Below, piece after piece: positions 8,371-16,281 of a stretch of DNA of 23,288 nucleotides. This DNA is from an uncultured Erysipelotrichaceae bacterium (GTDB taxonomy: Bacteria; Bacillota_I; Bacilli_A; Erysipelotrichales; Erysipelotrichaceae): the NCBI GenBank assembly GCA_910586285.1, contig CAJUGR010000012.1, positions 1-23,288 of the forward strand, read 5' to 3'. Below the pieces are notes generated by a model. It searched no databases and had not been told where the DNA came from. It saw only the letters and a list, made by a program, of their open reading frames with translations. The stretch's first letter is position 1, and each line of letters opens with the position of its first letter. The position numbers were made by a program, and so were the translations under genes.

Positions 8371-8399
8371 AAAACGGATTCGTTATGAATCCGCATTTT
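8371..8399 (-). terminator. Terminator of the sortase gene
   Basis: A 7-bp perfect stem (CGGATTC / GAATCCG, 5-nt loop) is followed on the minus strand by TTTTCTTATT. It lies 7 nt past the sortase stop and separates it from ftsW, which therefore needs its own promoter in 8284-8370; I see only weak candidates there. Confidence 0.8.
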
Positions 8400-8406
8400 C
8401 TGTTTA

Positions 8407-9465
8407 TCACTTACTGCGCGGGCCTTGCGCCTGATCTTCCTGATAGCGCCCAATCCACGGTACCAGCTTCAAGTGCATCAGGTATCTTCGCTCACTGGGA
8501 GCATCATTCACCTCAAAGGAACATGTGGACAAAGTCACCATGCGATCGCTTTCTCCCATTTTCACATCACTGCGCACATGACCGTTAAGATCCGGTGCCG
8601 TAACCAAGCTGATGTAATCTTTCCATGTCTTGGTATCCATGATGCCGAAACGATAAGCCGGTGAACCATCGTAGGTAGAGTGAAAGGAAATCACTTCGCA
8701 TTTATAGTTCTGTTCGGGAGTGAAAATATAAACATATTTATGTTGATCGAAAAAGTCCTTATCCATGAATTTTTCAAGTTGAGAAAACATCGTTTCATGT
8801 TTTACGTTGTGTCCGTATATAAACGTGTTGTTATCGGAAAAATCCGGCTTGTTTTGATAATCAATAAAAACTGCTCCGGCATAATTTTCATCTTTGCTGA
8901 ATGTGTGCTCTAAATAATATTCATTATCGCTGCCCTGTACAATCGGATAAGAGATATTCGTATCGGGCACAATAATCCATGCCTTAATCTGACTGTTGAC
9001 TGCCCGTAATCCTTCCCAATTAATATTGAAAGCACCTTCCGGATCATCAGGGATATTACCGATCTCAATGATGCGATCCTTCTCCCTGCGTTCATCCCAA
9101 TTCGCTTTAAAAATCTTAAATAATTGAAAAGCGGAATACAGGAATACCAATAAAGCCAACAGGAAAATCAGCCAAAAGAAAAAACGATGTTTTTTCTTTT
9201 CTTCTTCAGGCTCTTTTTGCCCGTTTACATAAGCCCCATCATACAGAGGATCACTTCTTTCACGGGTATAGGAATTGCGCTGTGGCATCTCTTCTCGCGC
9301 ATACGGATCAAAGGAATCATTTTCCGTTTGTTGGTAGCGTTGATTGTGCATATAAGGCTGAGAGTTATTGGCAAATTGATCTTGCCCATATGGATTCTCG
9401 CTATATTGAGCATTGCCCCCATAAGGATCTTGCTCAAAAGGATCGTATTGGTTTCTTTGGTTCAT
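8407..9465 (-). CDS. srtB: Class B sortase with N/Q/Y-rich cytoplasmic tail
   Basis: Sortases are membrane transpeptidases that cleave a sorting signal and join the protein to peptidoglycan or to another protein. The catalytic domain (about 145-340) has the three key residues: His219 in NTFIYGHN, Cys315 in TLSTCSFE and Arg326/327 in ERRYLMHLKL. The motif shape and the long insert between His and Cys point to class B. A single membrane segment lies at about 94-117, giving the N-in, C-out topology. The first 93 residues are unusual: rich in Asn, Gln, Tyr and Asp/Pro with recurring DPY/NPY/QPY steps, followed by an acidic-basic stretch. GGAGGGG precedes the ATG. No protein with an obvious sorting signal is encoded here, so its substrate is elsewhere. 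Confidence 0.92.
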   Translation of the reverse strand: MNQRNQYDPFEQDPYGGNAQYSENPYGQDQFANNSQPYMHNQRYQQTENDSFDPYAREEMPQRNSYTRERSDPLYDGAYVNGQKEPEEEKKKHRFFFWLIFLLALLVFLYSAFQLFKIFKANWDERREKDRIIEIGNIPDDPEGAFNINWEGLRAVNSQIKAWIIVPDTNISYPIVQGSDNEYYLEHTFSKDENYAGAVFIDYQNKPDFSDNNTFIYGHNVKHETMFSQLEKFMDKDFFDQHKYVYIFTPEQNYKCEVISFHSTYDGSPAYRFGIMDTKTWKDYISLVTAPDLNGHVRSDVKMGESDRMVTLSTCSFEVNDAPSERRYLMHLKLVPWIGRYQEDQAQGPRSK

Positions 9466-9501
9466 GCAGACCCCTCCAAATCACATTGCTTTTTCAATTT
9501 T

Positions 9502-9529
9502 ATTTTAATATTTTATCACACTTATTCAA
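9502..9529 (-). promoter_or_regulatory. Candidate sortase promoter
   Basis: On the minus strand TTGAAT (9524-9529), 16 nt, then TAAAAT (9502-9507) lies about 36 nt before the sortase ATG. An overlapping alternative -10, TG-A-TAAAAT, occupies 9510-9515. The region is very AT-rich, so the exact element is uncertain. Confidence 0.4.
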
Positions 9530-9579
9530 ATAGTACCATATGTAATTTCAGCCAATTTGTTTTCAACAATTAGATAATG

Positions 9580-9641
9580 ATCGAAATGTTTTGACATTTG
9601 TACGCATATGATTATAATATATTTAGATTGCCATCGAAATG
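9580..9641 (+). repeat. 9-bp direct repeat flanking the sdpR promoter
   Basis: ATCGAAATG occurs at 9580-9588, just upstream of the -35, and again at 9633-9641, between the start of transcription and the ribosome site. The copies are 53 bp apart, about five helical turns, so both would face the same side of the DNA. It may be a regulator-binding pair, but 9 bp could also be chance. Confidence 0.35.
9591..9618 (+). promoter_or_regulatory. Strong promoter of the sdpR-sdpI operon
   Basis: A consensus TTGACA (9591-9596) and a consensus TATAAT (9613-9618) are separated by 16 nt, 36 nt before the sdpR start. This is the best sigma-A type promoter in the window and is divergent from the sortase gene. 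Confidence 0.8.
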
Positions 9642-9654
9642 AGGAGGTGAAGCA

Positions 9655-9927
9655 GTGAAGTTCCAAGATACGTTTCAAGCCCTGAGTGATCCGACCCGCA
9701 GAGCCATTATTTCCCTGCTTCAGGACGGAGAACTTCACGCCGGGCAGATTGCCGATCATTTTCCCTCCAGCGATGCAACGATTTCCCATCACCTTGCGGT
9801 GCTGAAAAAAGCGGATCTCATTTTGGATGATCGACGCGGCAAGTATATCTATTATGAATTGAATACAAGTGTATTGGATGAAATCATCCATTGGGTTTCA
9901 TCGCTGACAAGAAAGGAGTCATCTTGA
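9655..9927 (+). CDS. sdpR: ArsR-family autorepressor, SdpR-like
   Basis: This 90-residue winged-helix repressor has the ArsR/SdpR signature: FQALSDPTRRAIISLL (8-23), the recognition helix region DATISHHLAVLKKADL (40-55) and a short beta wing with RRGKYIYYELN (59-69). It lacks the Cys pairs used by metal-sensing ArsR proteins, which with the downstream gene favours SdpR. In Bacillus, SdpR represses its own operon and is drawn to the membrane by SdpI when the SDP toxin is present. The start is GTG, 6 nt after GAGGAGGT. The stop overlaps the sdpI start by one base (TGATG), implying translational coupling. Confidence 0.88.
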   Translation: MKFQDTFQALSDPTRRAIISLLQDGELHAGQIADHFPSSDATISHHLAVLKKADLILDDRRGKYIYYELNTSVLDEIIHWVSSLTRKESS

Positions 9928-10565
9928 TGCGTAACAAAACCGGCCTTATCATATTTCTGCTTACCGTCAGCGCATGGGTCATCGGCGGTATTGTGCTGTT
10001 GCAAAATGAGCAGGATATTGTCATTCACTGGAACAATCACGGACAAGCGGACGGCTATGGACCACGCTGGCTTTTATTGCTATTCCCGCTGATGATTCCA
10101 CTTACAGATACGCTATTGCGTTTTTGTCGCCGCATTGATCCCAAGCGCCACAATTATGCCAAATTTGCGTCAAGCTTCACGACTCTGCGCGTTACCGTTG
10201 CGCTGCTGTTATGGATTTGCTGCATGATTACCAGTGCAGAAGCATGGCAGCCCGGCATCACGAATGTTTCAATGCTGATCTGTTTCAGTATCGGTGGTCT
10301 GGTCAGCATTTGCGGCAACATCATGCCGCGCATTCGTCCTAACTATATGATCGGTATTCGTAATCCGTGGACGCTGCATGATGAAAGCATATGGCGTAAG
10401 ACACATCGCATCGGCGGTTGGATTTGGTTTGGAGGCGGCATCCTTTTATGCGTGCTGTCCCTTTGGCAATTGGAATTCATGATATTCAATGCTTGGATTC
10501 TATTCATCATATTGGTGCCAAATCTTTACTCTTATGTGCTTTACCGGCGTTCCGCATCCGGATAA
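9927..10565 (+). CDS. sdpI: SdpI/YfhL-family membrane protein
   Basis: This 212-residue integral membrane protein has about six membrane segments. The N-terminal DUF1648 region contains IHWNNHGQADGYG (33-45), and the C-terminal SdpI domain contains the diagnostic IGIRNPWTLHDESIWRKTHR (142-161). SdpI gives immunity to the SDP killing peptide and acts as receptor that sequesters SdpR. No sdpABC toxin genes are here, so this pair may respond to foreign peptides or envelope stress. ATG at 9927 is chosen since AAAGGAG lies 8-9 nt upstream; a longer in-frame start inside sdpR is unlikely. ABC transporter genes follow 56 nt later with no terminator between. Confidence 0.9.
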   Translation: MRNKTGLIIFLLTVSAWVIGGIVLLQNEQDIVIHWNNHGQADGYGPRWLLLLFPLMIPLTDTLLRFCRRIDPKRHNYAKFASSFTTLRVTVALLLWICCMITSAEAWQPGITNVSMLICFSIGGLVSICGNIMPRIRPNYMIGIRNPWTLHDESIWRKTHRIGGWIWFGGGILLCVLSLWQLEFMIFNAWILFIILVPNLYSYVLYRRSASG

Positions 10566-10621
10566 CCCACAAATAACAATATCAATAACGATAAATATAA
10601 AAAAGAAAGGAAGTAACATTT

Positions 10622-11347
10622 ATGATTGAATTAAAACATGTAACCAAAGAATTCTCCGGAGGCAAAAAGGCAGTAGACGATATTTCCTGTACCATCAATG
10701 ATGGTGAAATCGTCGGCTTTATTGGTCCTAACGGCGCCGGCAAAACCACAACGATCAAAATGATTACCGGGGTATTGAATCCCAATGAGGGGGAAATCCT
10801 GATCAATGGCATAAACATTGTCAAAGAGCCACTGAAAGCCAAGATGGAATTCGGGTTGGTTCCGGATCAGGCTGATATCTTTTTACGATTGAAAGGCATC
10901 GAGTATTTAAACTTTATTGCGGATATGTATGAGATTGACGGTGCAATTCGCAAACAGCGCATTCATGATCTGGCGGAAACCTTTGAAATGAGTACAGCTC
11001 TCAATGATCGAATTCTTTCCTATTCTCATGGTATGCGTCAGAAAATCGTCATCATGGCCGTATTGATCTGCGATCCGCGCGTATGGATCCTGGATGAACC
11101 AATGACCGGACTGGACCCGCAATCCTCTTTCCGTTTAAAGGAAAAGATGCGGGAACACGCAAACCGCGGCAATACTGTTTTCTTCTCTACCCATGTATTG
11201 GAGGTAGCGGAAAAGCTGTGTGATAAAGTTGCGATCATCAACCATGGCAAAATCGTATTCTTCGGTACCTTGGAAGAATGTAAGGCAATGCATCCTAACA
11301 GTGCCACGTTAGAAGAACTGTTTTTAGAGGTGGTAGGCAATGCGTAA
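10622..11347 (+). CDS. ABC transporter ATPase, ABC-2 export type
   Basis: This 241-residue nucleotide-binding subunit has Walker A GPNGAGKTT (35-43), a Q-loop at about 81-84, the signature helix LSYSHGMRQ (132-140, the variant common in ABC-2 type exporters instead of LSGGQ), Walker B VWILDE (154-159) with catalytic Glu159, and the switch His191. It should energise the permease encoded next. The permease start overlaps this gene's end by 8 nt, indicating tight coupling. AAAGGAAG lies before the ATG. The exported substrate cannot be read; the sdpR-sdpI genes upstream suggest removal of, or resistance to, membrane-active compounds. Confidence 0.93.
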   Translation: MIELKHVTKEFSGGKKAVDDISCTINDGEIVGFIGPNGAGKTTTIKMITGVLNPNEGEILINGINIVKEPLKAKMEFGLVPDQADIFLRLKGIEYLNFIADMYEIDGAIRKQRIHDLAETFEMSTALNDRILSYSHGMRQKIVIMAVLICDPRVWILDEPMTGLDPQSSFRLKEKMREHANRGNTVFFSTHVLEVAEKLCDKVAIINHGKIVFFGTLEECKAMHPNSATLEELFLEVVGNA

Positions 11348-12992
11348 ATATCTCACCTTGACCAAAATCTTAATGAAAAGCGGCTTTCAGGTGACTGATG
11401 GAAAAAGCAAAAGATGGTTTAAGTTATTTATCTATTTAATATTATTCGCCTGTTGCCTTCCCATGTTGGTTCTTCTCTACTTCGGGATTGATTCCATCCT
11501 GCCGCTTTATGCCCAAATGGATCAGACAGCGACCATTTTGGGTAGTATGCTGTTTTTCACCTGTATGATTATCTTCTTCTTTTCGCTCTTTCTGATTCCG
11601 AGTATCTTTTATTTCAGTTCAGATCTGGAAATACTGTTGGCATTACCGCTAAAAAGCATACACATCATCGCCGCAAAGTTTACGGTCTGTGTCATCTATG
11701 AATATCTGTTTTCCTTCAGTGTTTTGATTCCGACCTATGCCGCTTATCTGCATTACGGCGGAATGCCGATGACATTTCTTCCCTTCGGTATCATTACGCT
11801 GTTACTGATTCCAATCTTCCCATTGGTACTTTCCACTATTTTCACCATTCTGTTGATGCGCTTTGTGCCGTTTTTCAAAAATCGCGATCGCTTTAATCTC
11901 ATCTCCAGTATTTTATTGATAGTGGTCGGTATGTCCTATTCCCTCTTTATGAACGGACAGAATACGCAAGATGAATCCGCCATTCTTATGAATATCATTG
12001 CTGGAGAAAATTCATTGTTACAATTCTTTATGAAATTGTTCCCAATGATTCCCTTCTTCGCCCGTGCAGTTGTAGAAGGCAGTATACTGGACTTGGCGGA
12101 AGGAATCGGCATTTGTGTTATCGCATTGATCGTATTTCTAACATTGGGACGTTTCCTGTATTTCAAGGGCGCAATCGGCAGCAGTGAATCCACTGCCGCA
12201 CATAAACAAATGAGTACCAAGCAGTTACAGAAAAATTCGCGGAAGCGTAGTAAAACATATGCATATTTGAAAAAGGAGTTCAAACTGTTACTGCGCACCC
12301 CGGCTTACTTTACCAACTGTATTCTGATGATTTTCCTCTTCCCCATAATTATTTTAGTGACATCTGTACTCAACCGAGGCGAATTCACAGAAGGTTTTTC
12401 CTTAAGTGATTTACTTATGGAAGTAGAACAAATTGACGGTTTTATCGCTTATGTCGTATTTATTGCCATGGCAGCGGGCTTCTTGTTCGGCACGTTGAAT
12501 CAAATATCGGCCACGTCTTTATCACGAGAAGGAAAACAGTATACTATTATGAAATATATACCGATGTCCTATCGTGATCAAATTCATGCCAAAATGCTGT
12601 GCGGAGTCATTGGGGGTATCGTCAGCAACCTCTGCGTTGCGCTGGTATTGGCACTGTTTCTACCCTTATCATGGCACTATTATATCATTTACTGCATTGT
12701 TTCTGCCATCACGACCTTAATCGGCAACACCTATTGTATGTTTCTGGATCTGCTCAAGCCAAAGCTGATCTGGGAACAGGAAGTGTCCGCAGTCAAGCAG
12801 AATCTGGGAGCCTTTATCGCTACGATGATTTCCATGGCATTATGCTTCTCCATCCTTTTCGGCTGCTTTTATCTTCCGCAGCACTTATTGATGCCGGTAA
12901 TGATCGCTGCCGTGGTTGTGATGGTTTTGATTGCGATGCTTGCATATATACTAATCGGAAAATACGCTGAGCATAAGATGAGAAAGTTGTAA
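11340..12992 (+). CDS. ABC transporter permease (about twelve membrane segments)
   Basis: This 550-residue polytopic protein has roughly twelve hydrophobic segments in two halves. They are divided by a basic, hydrophilic loop (about 282-325) rich in Lys, Gln and Ser. The second half begins with KEFKLLLRTPAYF, a cytoplasmic helix type seen in ABC-2 and YthQ/EcsB-like exporters. The gene is coupled to the ATPase by an 8-nt overlap. It has no solute-binding or peptidase domain, so import is unlikely; an efflux or envelope function is inferred. The precise family is not certain from sequence alone. Confidence 0.85.
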   Translation: MRKYLTLTKILMKSGFQVTDGKSKRWFKLFIYLILFACCLPMLVLLYFGIDSILPLYAQMDQTATILGSMLFFTCMIIFFFSLFLIPSIFYFSSDLEILLALPLKSIHIIAAKFTVCVIYEYLFSFSVLIPTYAAYLHYGGMPMTFLPFGIITLLLIPIFPLVLSTIFTILLMRFVPFFKNRDRFNLISSILLIVVGMSYSLFMNGQNTQDESAILMNIIAGENSLLQFFMKLFPMIPFFARAVVEGSILDLAEGIGICVIALIVFLTLGRFLYFKGAIGSSESTAAHKQMSTKQLQKNSRKRSKTYAYLKKEFKLLLRTPAYFTNCILMIFLFPIIILVTSVLNRGEFTEGFSLSDLLMEVEQIDGFIAYVVFIAMAAGFLFGTLNQISATSLSREGKQYTIMKYIPMSYRDQIHAKMLCGVIGGIVSNLCVALVLALFLPLSWHYYIIYCIVSAITTLIGNTYCMFLDLLKPKLIWEQEVSAVKQNLGAFIATMISMALCFSILFGCFYLPQHLLMPVMIAAVVVMVLIAMLAYILIGKYAEHKMRKL

Positions 12993-12999
12993 TGCAATT

Positions 13000-13548
13000 A
13001 TGAAAATATTGTATTATGACGGCGATGATCAAGCCAAACGCAAACAGGTAGAAGCGATCATCACGCAAGCGAACATTTCTCTTATCATGGTAGAAACTGA
13101 TCAAGGCGCCGCTACTTTAGCCGAGCTTTTAGAAGGCCATGGATCAAATATCAAACAGAAAAAACTGCCTCCGATTGATCTGATGGTATTCGAAGGATTC
13201 ACAGATGATGCCATCATGGAAATTTCCACTGCCTTACAAAAAGAGAGCGTTAGTGTTGAACGAAAATGTGTTGTTACCAAAAGCAATCGCAGTTGGCAAT
13301 TTGCGCAATTACTGCAAGAAATCTGTGAAGAACATGTTTATATGAATCGCATGATTCAATGCCAAAGCTTACTTCGCGAAGTCAGCACCTACCAAGAAAA
13401 TGATTATACGAAAGAATCCTGGCAAAAATATGAATTCGCCTTTATGAGCGGAGCCTTGCTTCTGCAACAGGAACAGGCAACCAAAGCGCAATTGGATGCT
13501 GTCGTTGAAGCCATCATTCATACGCGTGATCATCTGATAAAGAAATGA
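13000..13548 (+). CDS. DUF3783-like protein with a FIVAR-like C-terminus
   Basis: This 182-residue protein has no signal peptide or membrane segment and is probably cytoplasmic. Residues 58-115 match the pattern I remember for DUF3783: a 'hydrophobic-F-x-G-F-T/S' strand (62-68), a helix, then KCVVTKSNRSW (89-99) and LLQEICEEHVYM (104-115). The N-terminal 50 residues form another small alpha-beta part. Residues 136-179 read like a FIVAR module: YTKESWQKYEFAF, a middle QQEQATKAQLDAV and a final helix. FIVAR units usually sit in surface proteins, so this placement is odd. The start is 7 nt after the permease stop with only a weak ribosome site, suggesting coupling. Function unknown. Confidence 0.75.
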   Translation: MKILYYDGDDQAKRKQVEAIITQANISLIMVETDQGAATLAELLEGHGSNIKQKKLPPIDLMVFEGFTDDAIMEISTALQKESVSVERKCVVTKSNRSWQFAQLLQEICEEHVYMNRMIQCQSLLREVSTYQENDYTKESWQKYEFAFMSGALLLQQEQATKAQLDAVVEAIIHTRDHLIKK

Positions 13549-13561
13549 TACTTATATATGG

Positions 13562-13592
13562 AAAACGAACCGAATTGCCGGTTCGTTTTTTT
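13562..13592 (+). terminator. Terminator of the sdpR-to-DUF3783 operon
   Basis: An 11-bp perfect stem (AAAACGAACCG / CGGTTCGTTTT, 6-nt loop) ends in seven T on the plus strand. It lies 13 nt after the DUF3783-like stop. This is the strongest terminator in the window. Confidence 0.93.
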
Positions 13593-13935
13593 GAATGCGG
13601 ATCACCGATAAGAAAGATAGAAAACAATATCATTATTAAATAAACGATGATCCATCAAAAATTCATCATTGCTTCTTCTAACAAAAAAGCTCAATGTCCA
13701 AATAGAGTATTCCATCCTCATCATACCATGGCTCCATTCTGTTCTTAACAGCAATGATCTTATAAAAGAATCGTTGCGATTATTATCATATTTGTTCTTG
13801 TTTGGACAATGACAGATGCGATTTTAATGCGTATTTACGCTTTTTTCAGGAACTCATCTTCTTTAACTGAAATCTATACTCCGATAAATTGATGCAATCT
13901 TAGGAATGTAAAGTGTTGCCTAATATAAAACTGCC
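13593..13935. other. Gene-free stretch between converging operons
   Basis: No credible coding frame is visible on either strand. It holds a near-perfect inverted pair TCAATGTCCAAA (13691-13702) and TTTGGACAATGA (13801-13812) about 100 nt apart, with one mismatch. Between and after them lie short hairpins, including GCGT-ATTT-ACGC followed by six T on the plus strand (13829-13846). A small RNA is possible, but no good promoter supports it. Confidence 0.4.
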
Positions 13936-13977
13936 AAAAAAAGATCCAAGGCATAACCATTACGATGCCCGGATCTT
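13936..13977 (-). terminator. Terminator of the feo operon
   Basis: A two-part stem (AAGATCC / GGATCTT at the base, GGCAT / ATGCC above, with small bulges and a 10-nt loop) is followed on the minus strand by seven T. It lies 19 nt past the stop of the small Cys-rich gene and so confirms that this gene belongs to the feo operon. Confidence 0.88.
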
Positions 13978-13995
13978 ATAAACTTGATCATGTTA

Positions 13996-14133
13996 TTATA
14001 GTGATCTTCGACTGTTGTGACATCCCCGACAAGTGGCACAATCGCCGCCGCATTGATGACGATTCTTCATCAATGAGCGAATAGCCGTGGCAATCAACGC
14101 AAGCAATACAATAAGAATAATTACGGTTGACAT
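13996..14133 (-). CDS. FeoB-associated Cys-rich membrane peptide
   Basis: This 45-residue gene is recognisable by type. A single N-terminal membrane helix (about 3-18) is followed by a basic turn and then four cysteines spaced C-x3-C-x2-C-x2-C (Cys28, 32, 35, 38) with a trailing His. This is the layout of the small 'FeoB-associated Cys-rich' family (also listed as virus attachment p12 family) that follows feoB in many Bacillota. The Cys cluster should face the cytoplasm and could handle iron near the FeoB exit; that role is inferred. Its ATG lies 13 nt inside the feoB end in another frame, with AAAGGA about 12 nt upstream. The feo terminator follows immediately. Confidence 0.85.
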   Translation of the reverse strand: MSTVIILIVLLALIATAIRSLMKNRHQCGGDCATCRGCHNSRRSL

Positions 14134-16268
14134 GGTGCCGTTTGTCCTTTCAAAGATGAGGGCGATTCTTTACGAAACAGCAGATACACAACCAGAAGGA
14201 GTGCCACCAAAGCCAAAATCAAACCGATTGTCACATTGCCAGTTTCCGCAAAAGTCCAGAACTGATAAATCATCAATGATACGACATAGGCCAAACCACA
14301 CTGATATGAGATAGCGAATATCGTCCATTTCGGATGATTCATTTCCCGTTTTATGGCACCGATAGCCGCAAAACAGGGGGCACACAACAGATTGAATACA
14401 AGGAAAGAGAATGCCGCTGCGCCAGTGAAGCTCGTTGCCAGTGTGCCCCAAATTTCAACACCGTCTTCTGCTACATCAGCGAAACCATACAAGATTCCGA
14501 ATGTAGAAACGACGTTTTCCTTTGCGATGAGTCCGGAGATAGCCGCAACCGCTGCTTCCCAATAACCCCAACCTAACGGCGCAAACAGCGGTGCCACCAA
14601 GGAACCCAGTCCCGCCAAGAAACTCTCATTGAGTTGTTCTTCCTCTAACATCGCAAACGAGCCGTCCACAATGCCAAAATTTGATAAGAACCAGATCACG
14701 ATCGTAGATAAGAGAATGATCGTTCCTGCCTTTTTGATAAAACTGCTTCCCCGCTCCCACATACTGTGCAGAATATTGGCAACTTTGGGCATATGATACG
14801 CAGGCAATTCCATCACGAACGGTGTAGGATCACCGGCAAACAGTTTGGTTTTCTTCAATATAATGCCGGATAACACAATCGCCGCAATACCGATGAAATA
14901 TGCGGAAGGGCTTACCCACCATGCGCCGCCAAACAGTGCGCCCGCAATTAAGGCAATGATTGGCAGTTTAGCGCTGCAGGGAATAAAAGTCGTAGTCATG
15001 ATCGTCATCCGGCGGTCTTTTTCATTTTCAATCGTGCGACTTGCCATGATTCCCGGAACTCCACATCCGGTACCGATCAACATCGGAATAAACGATTTTC
15101 CGGATAAGCCGAATTTGCGGAATACACGATCCAAGATAAACGCAATCCGTGCCATATAGCCAATATCTTCCAAGATGGCCAAAAAGAAGAACAGTACCAG
15201 CATTTGCGGCACGAAGCCTAATACGGCTCCGACACCGGCTATGATGCCATCCAAGATTAATGAGTTCAGCCAATCGGCACAATTTACAGCGGTTAAGAAT
15301 CCTTCGACAGCCGGAGGAATAATTTCGCTAAACAAAACATCGTTGACCCAATCGGTCGCAAAACCGCCGACACCCGTCACTGCCATATAATATACAAACG
15401 TCATAATCGCCGCAAAGATCGGCAGAGCCAACCAGCGGTTAGTCACAATCTGATCAATGCGATCAGAAGTACTCAAACCGGTTCTGGATTTACGATAAAC
15501 CGCTTTGATTACTTTTGCGATAAACACATAACGTTCATTGGCTATCATACTTTCACAATCATCATCTTCCTGTTCCTCAAGCTGACTGCGAATCGCATCA
15601 ATTTCACTTAATGTATTTTTATTCAATTTGGAATTCGCAATGATCTTTTCATCATTTTCTAAATACTTCACCGCATACCATAACTGTTGATGTAATGGAT
15701 ATTCATCTCGCATATATTCCTGAATCTGGGTCAGTGCCGTTGCCGTGTTTCCCTCATAAATGCTCACAATATCGCCAGCAGATTCGCTTAATCGCTGTTT
15801 CACTTGCTTCAACAATTCGTCCAACCCCTCATTTTTTAAAGCAGAAACTTCGACCACGGGACAACGCAAGAACTGTGCCAGTTTTTTGGTATCAATTTGA
15901 TCATGATTGGTTTTTACCAAATCCATCATATTCAAAGCCACCACGATCGGAATCCCACTCTCTTGTAGTTGCGTGGTTAAATATAAATTTCGCTCCAAGT
16001 TTGTCGCATCCACCAAATTGATAATCAAATCCGGCTGTTCCTGAATGAGATAATCACGTGCCACTACTTCATCCAAAGAATAAGGGGAAAGCGAATAGAT
16101 TCCCGGTAAATCAACTAAGGTCAGATCATGATTTCCTTTTATTTTTCCTTCTTTTTTCTCCACCGTCACCCCCGGCCAATTGCCGACATATTGATTACTG
16201 CCGGTTAAGGCGTTAAAGAGCGTTGTTTTACCGCAGTTCGGATTTCCGGCCAATGCCAATTTTTTCAT
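14121..16268 (-). CDS. feoB: Ferrous iron transporter FeoB
   Basis: FeoB imports Fe(II) across the cell membrane and is gated by an N-terminal GTPase. The 715-residue protein shows G1 GNPNCGKTT (8-16), Thr35 in the G2 switch, G3 DLPG (53-56), G4 NMMD (113-116) and G5 SAL (142-144). A helical, acidic regulatory stretch (about 150-265, slightly longer than usual) leads to SDRID (268-272). The membrane part carries LEDIGYMAR (366-374), Cys402 in GTGCGVP and Cys431 in PCSAKLP, the paired conserved Cys motifs of the Gate regions. AAGGAGGG precedes the ATG. A 50-nt gap from feoA contains a palindromic operator copy. The C-terminus lacks a long cytoplasmic Cys tail; the separate small peptide may replace it. 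Confidence 0.97.
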   Translation of the reverse strand: MKKLALAGNPNCGKTTLFNALTGSNQYVGNWPGVTVEKKEGKIKGNHDLTLVDLPGIYSLSPYSLDEVVARDYLIQEQPDLIINLVDATNLERNLYLTTQLQESGIPIVVALNMMDLVKTNHDQIDTKKLAQFLRCPVVEVSALKNEGLDELLKQVKQRLSESAGDIVSIYEGNTATALTQIQEYMRDEYPLHQQLWYAVKYLENDEKIIANSKLNKNTLSEIDAIRSQLEEQEDDDCESMIANERYVFIAKVIKAVYRKSRTGLSTSDRIDQIVTNRWLALPIFAAIMTFVYYMAVTGVGGFATDWVNDVLFSEIIPPAVEGFLTAVNCADWLNSLILDGIIAGVGAVLGFVPQMLVLFFFLAILEDIGYMARIAFILDRVFRKFGLSGKSFIPMLIGTGCGVPGIMASRTIENEKDRRMTIMTTTFIPCSAKLPIIALIAGALFGGAWWVSPSAYFIGIAAIVLSGIILKKTKLFAGDPTPFVMELPAYHMPKVANILHSMWERGSSFIKKAGTIILLSTIVIWFLSNFGIVDGSFAMLEEEQLNESFLAGLGSLVAPLFAPLGWGYWEAAVAAISGLIAKENVVSTFGILYGFADVAEDGVEIWGTLATSFTGAAAFSFLVFNLLCAPCFAAIGAIKREMNHPKWTIFAISYQCGLAYVVSLMIYQFWTFAETGNVTIGLILALVALLLVVYLLFRKESPSSLKGQTAPCQP

Positions 16269-16281
16269 AGTTCCCTCCTTT

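Noticed and set aside
9526..9891. 121-residue minus-strand frame across the sdpR gene
   Set aside because: Antisense shadow of sdpR and its promoter region; no ribosome site or family resemblance.
12599..12970. 123-residue plus-strand frame inside the permease gene
   Set aside because: Overlaps the permease in another frame; the permease frame has the membrane pattern and coupling.
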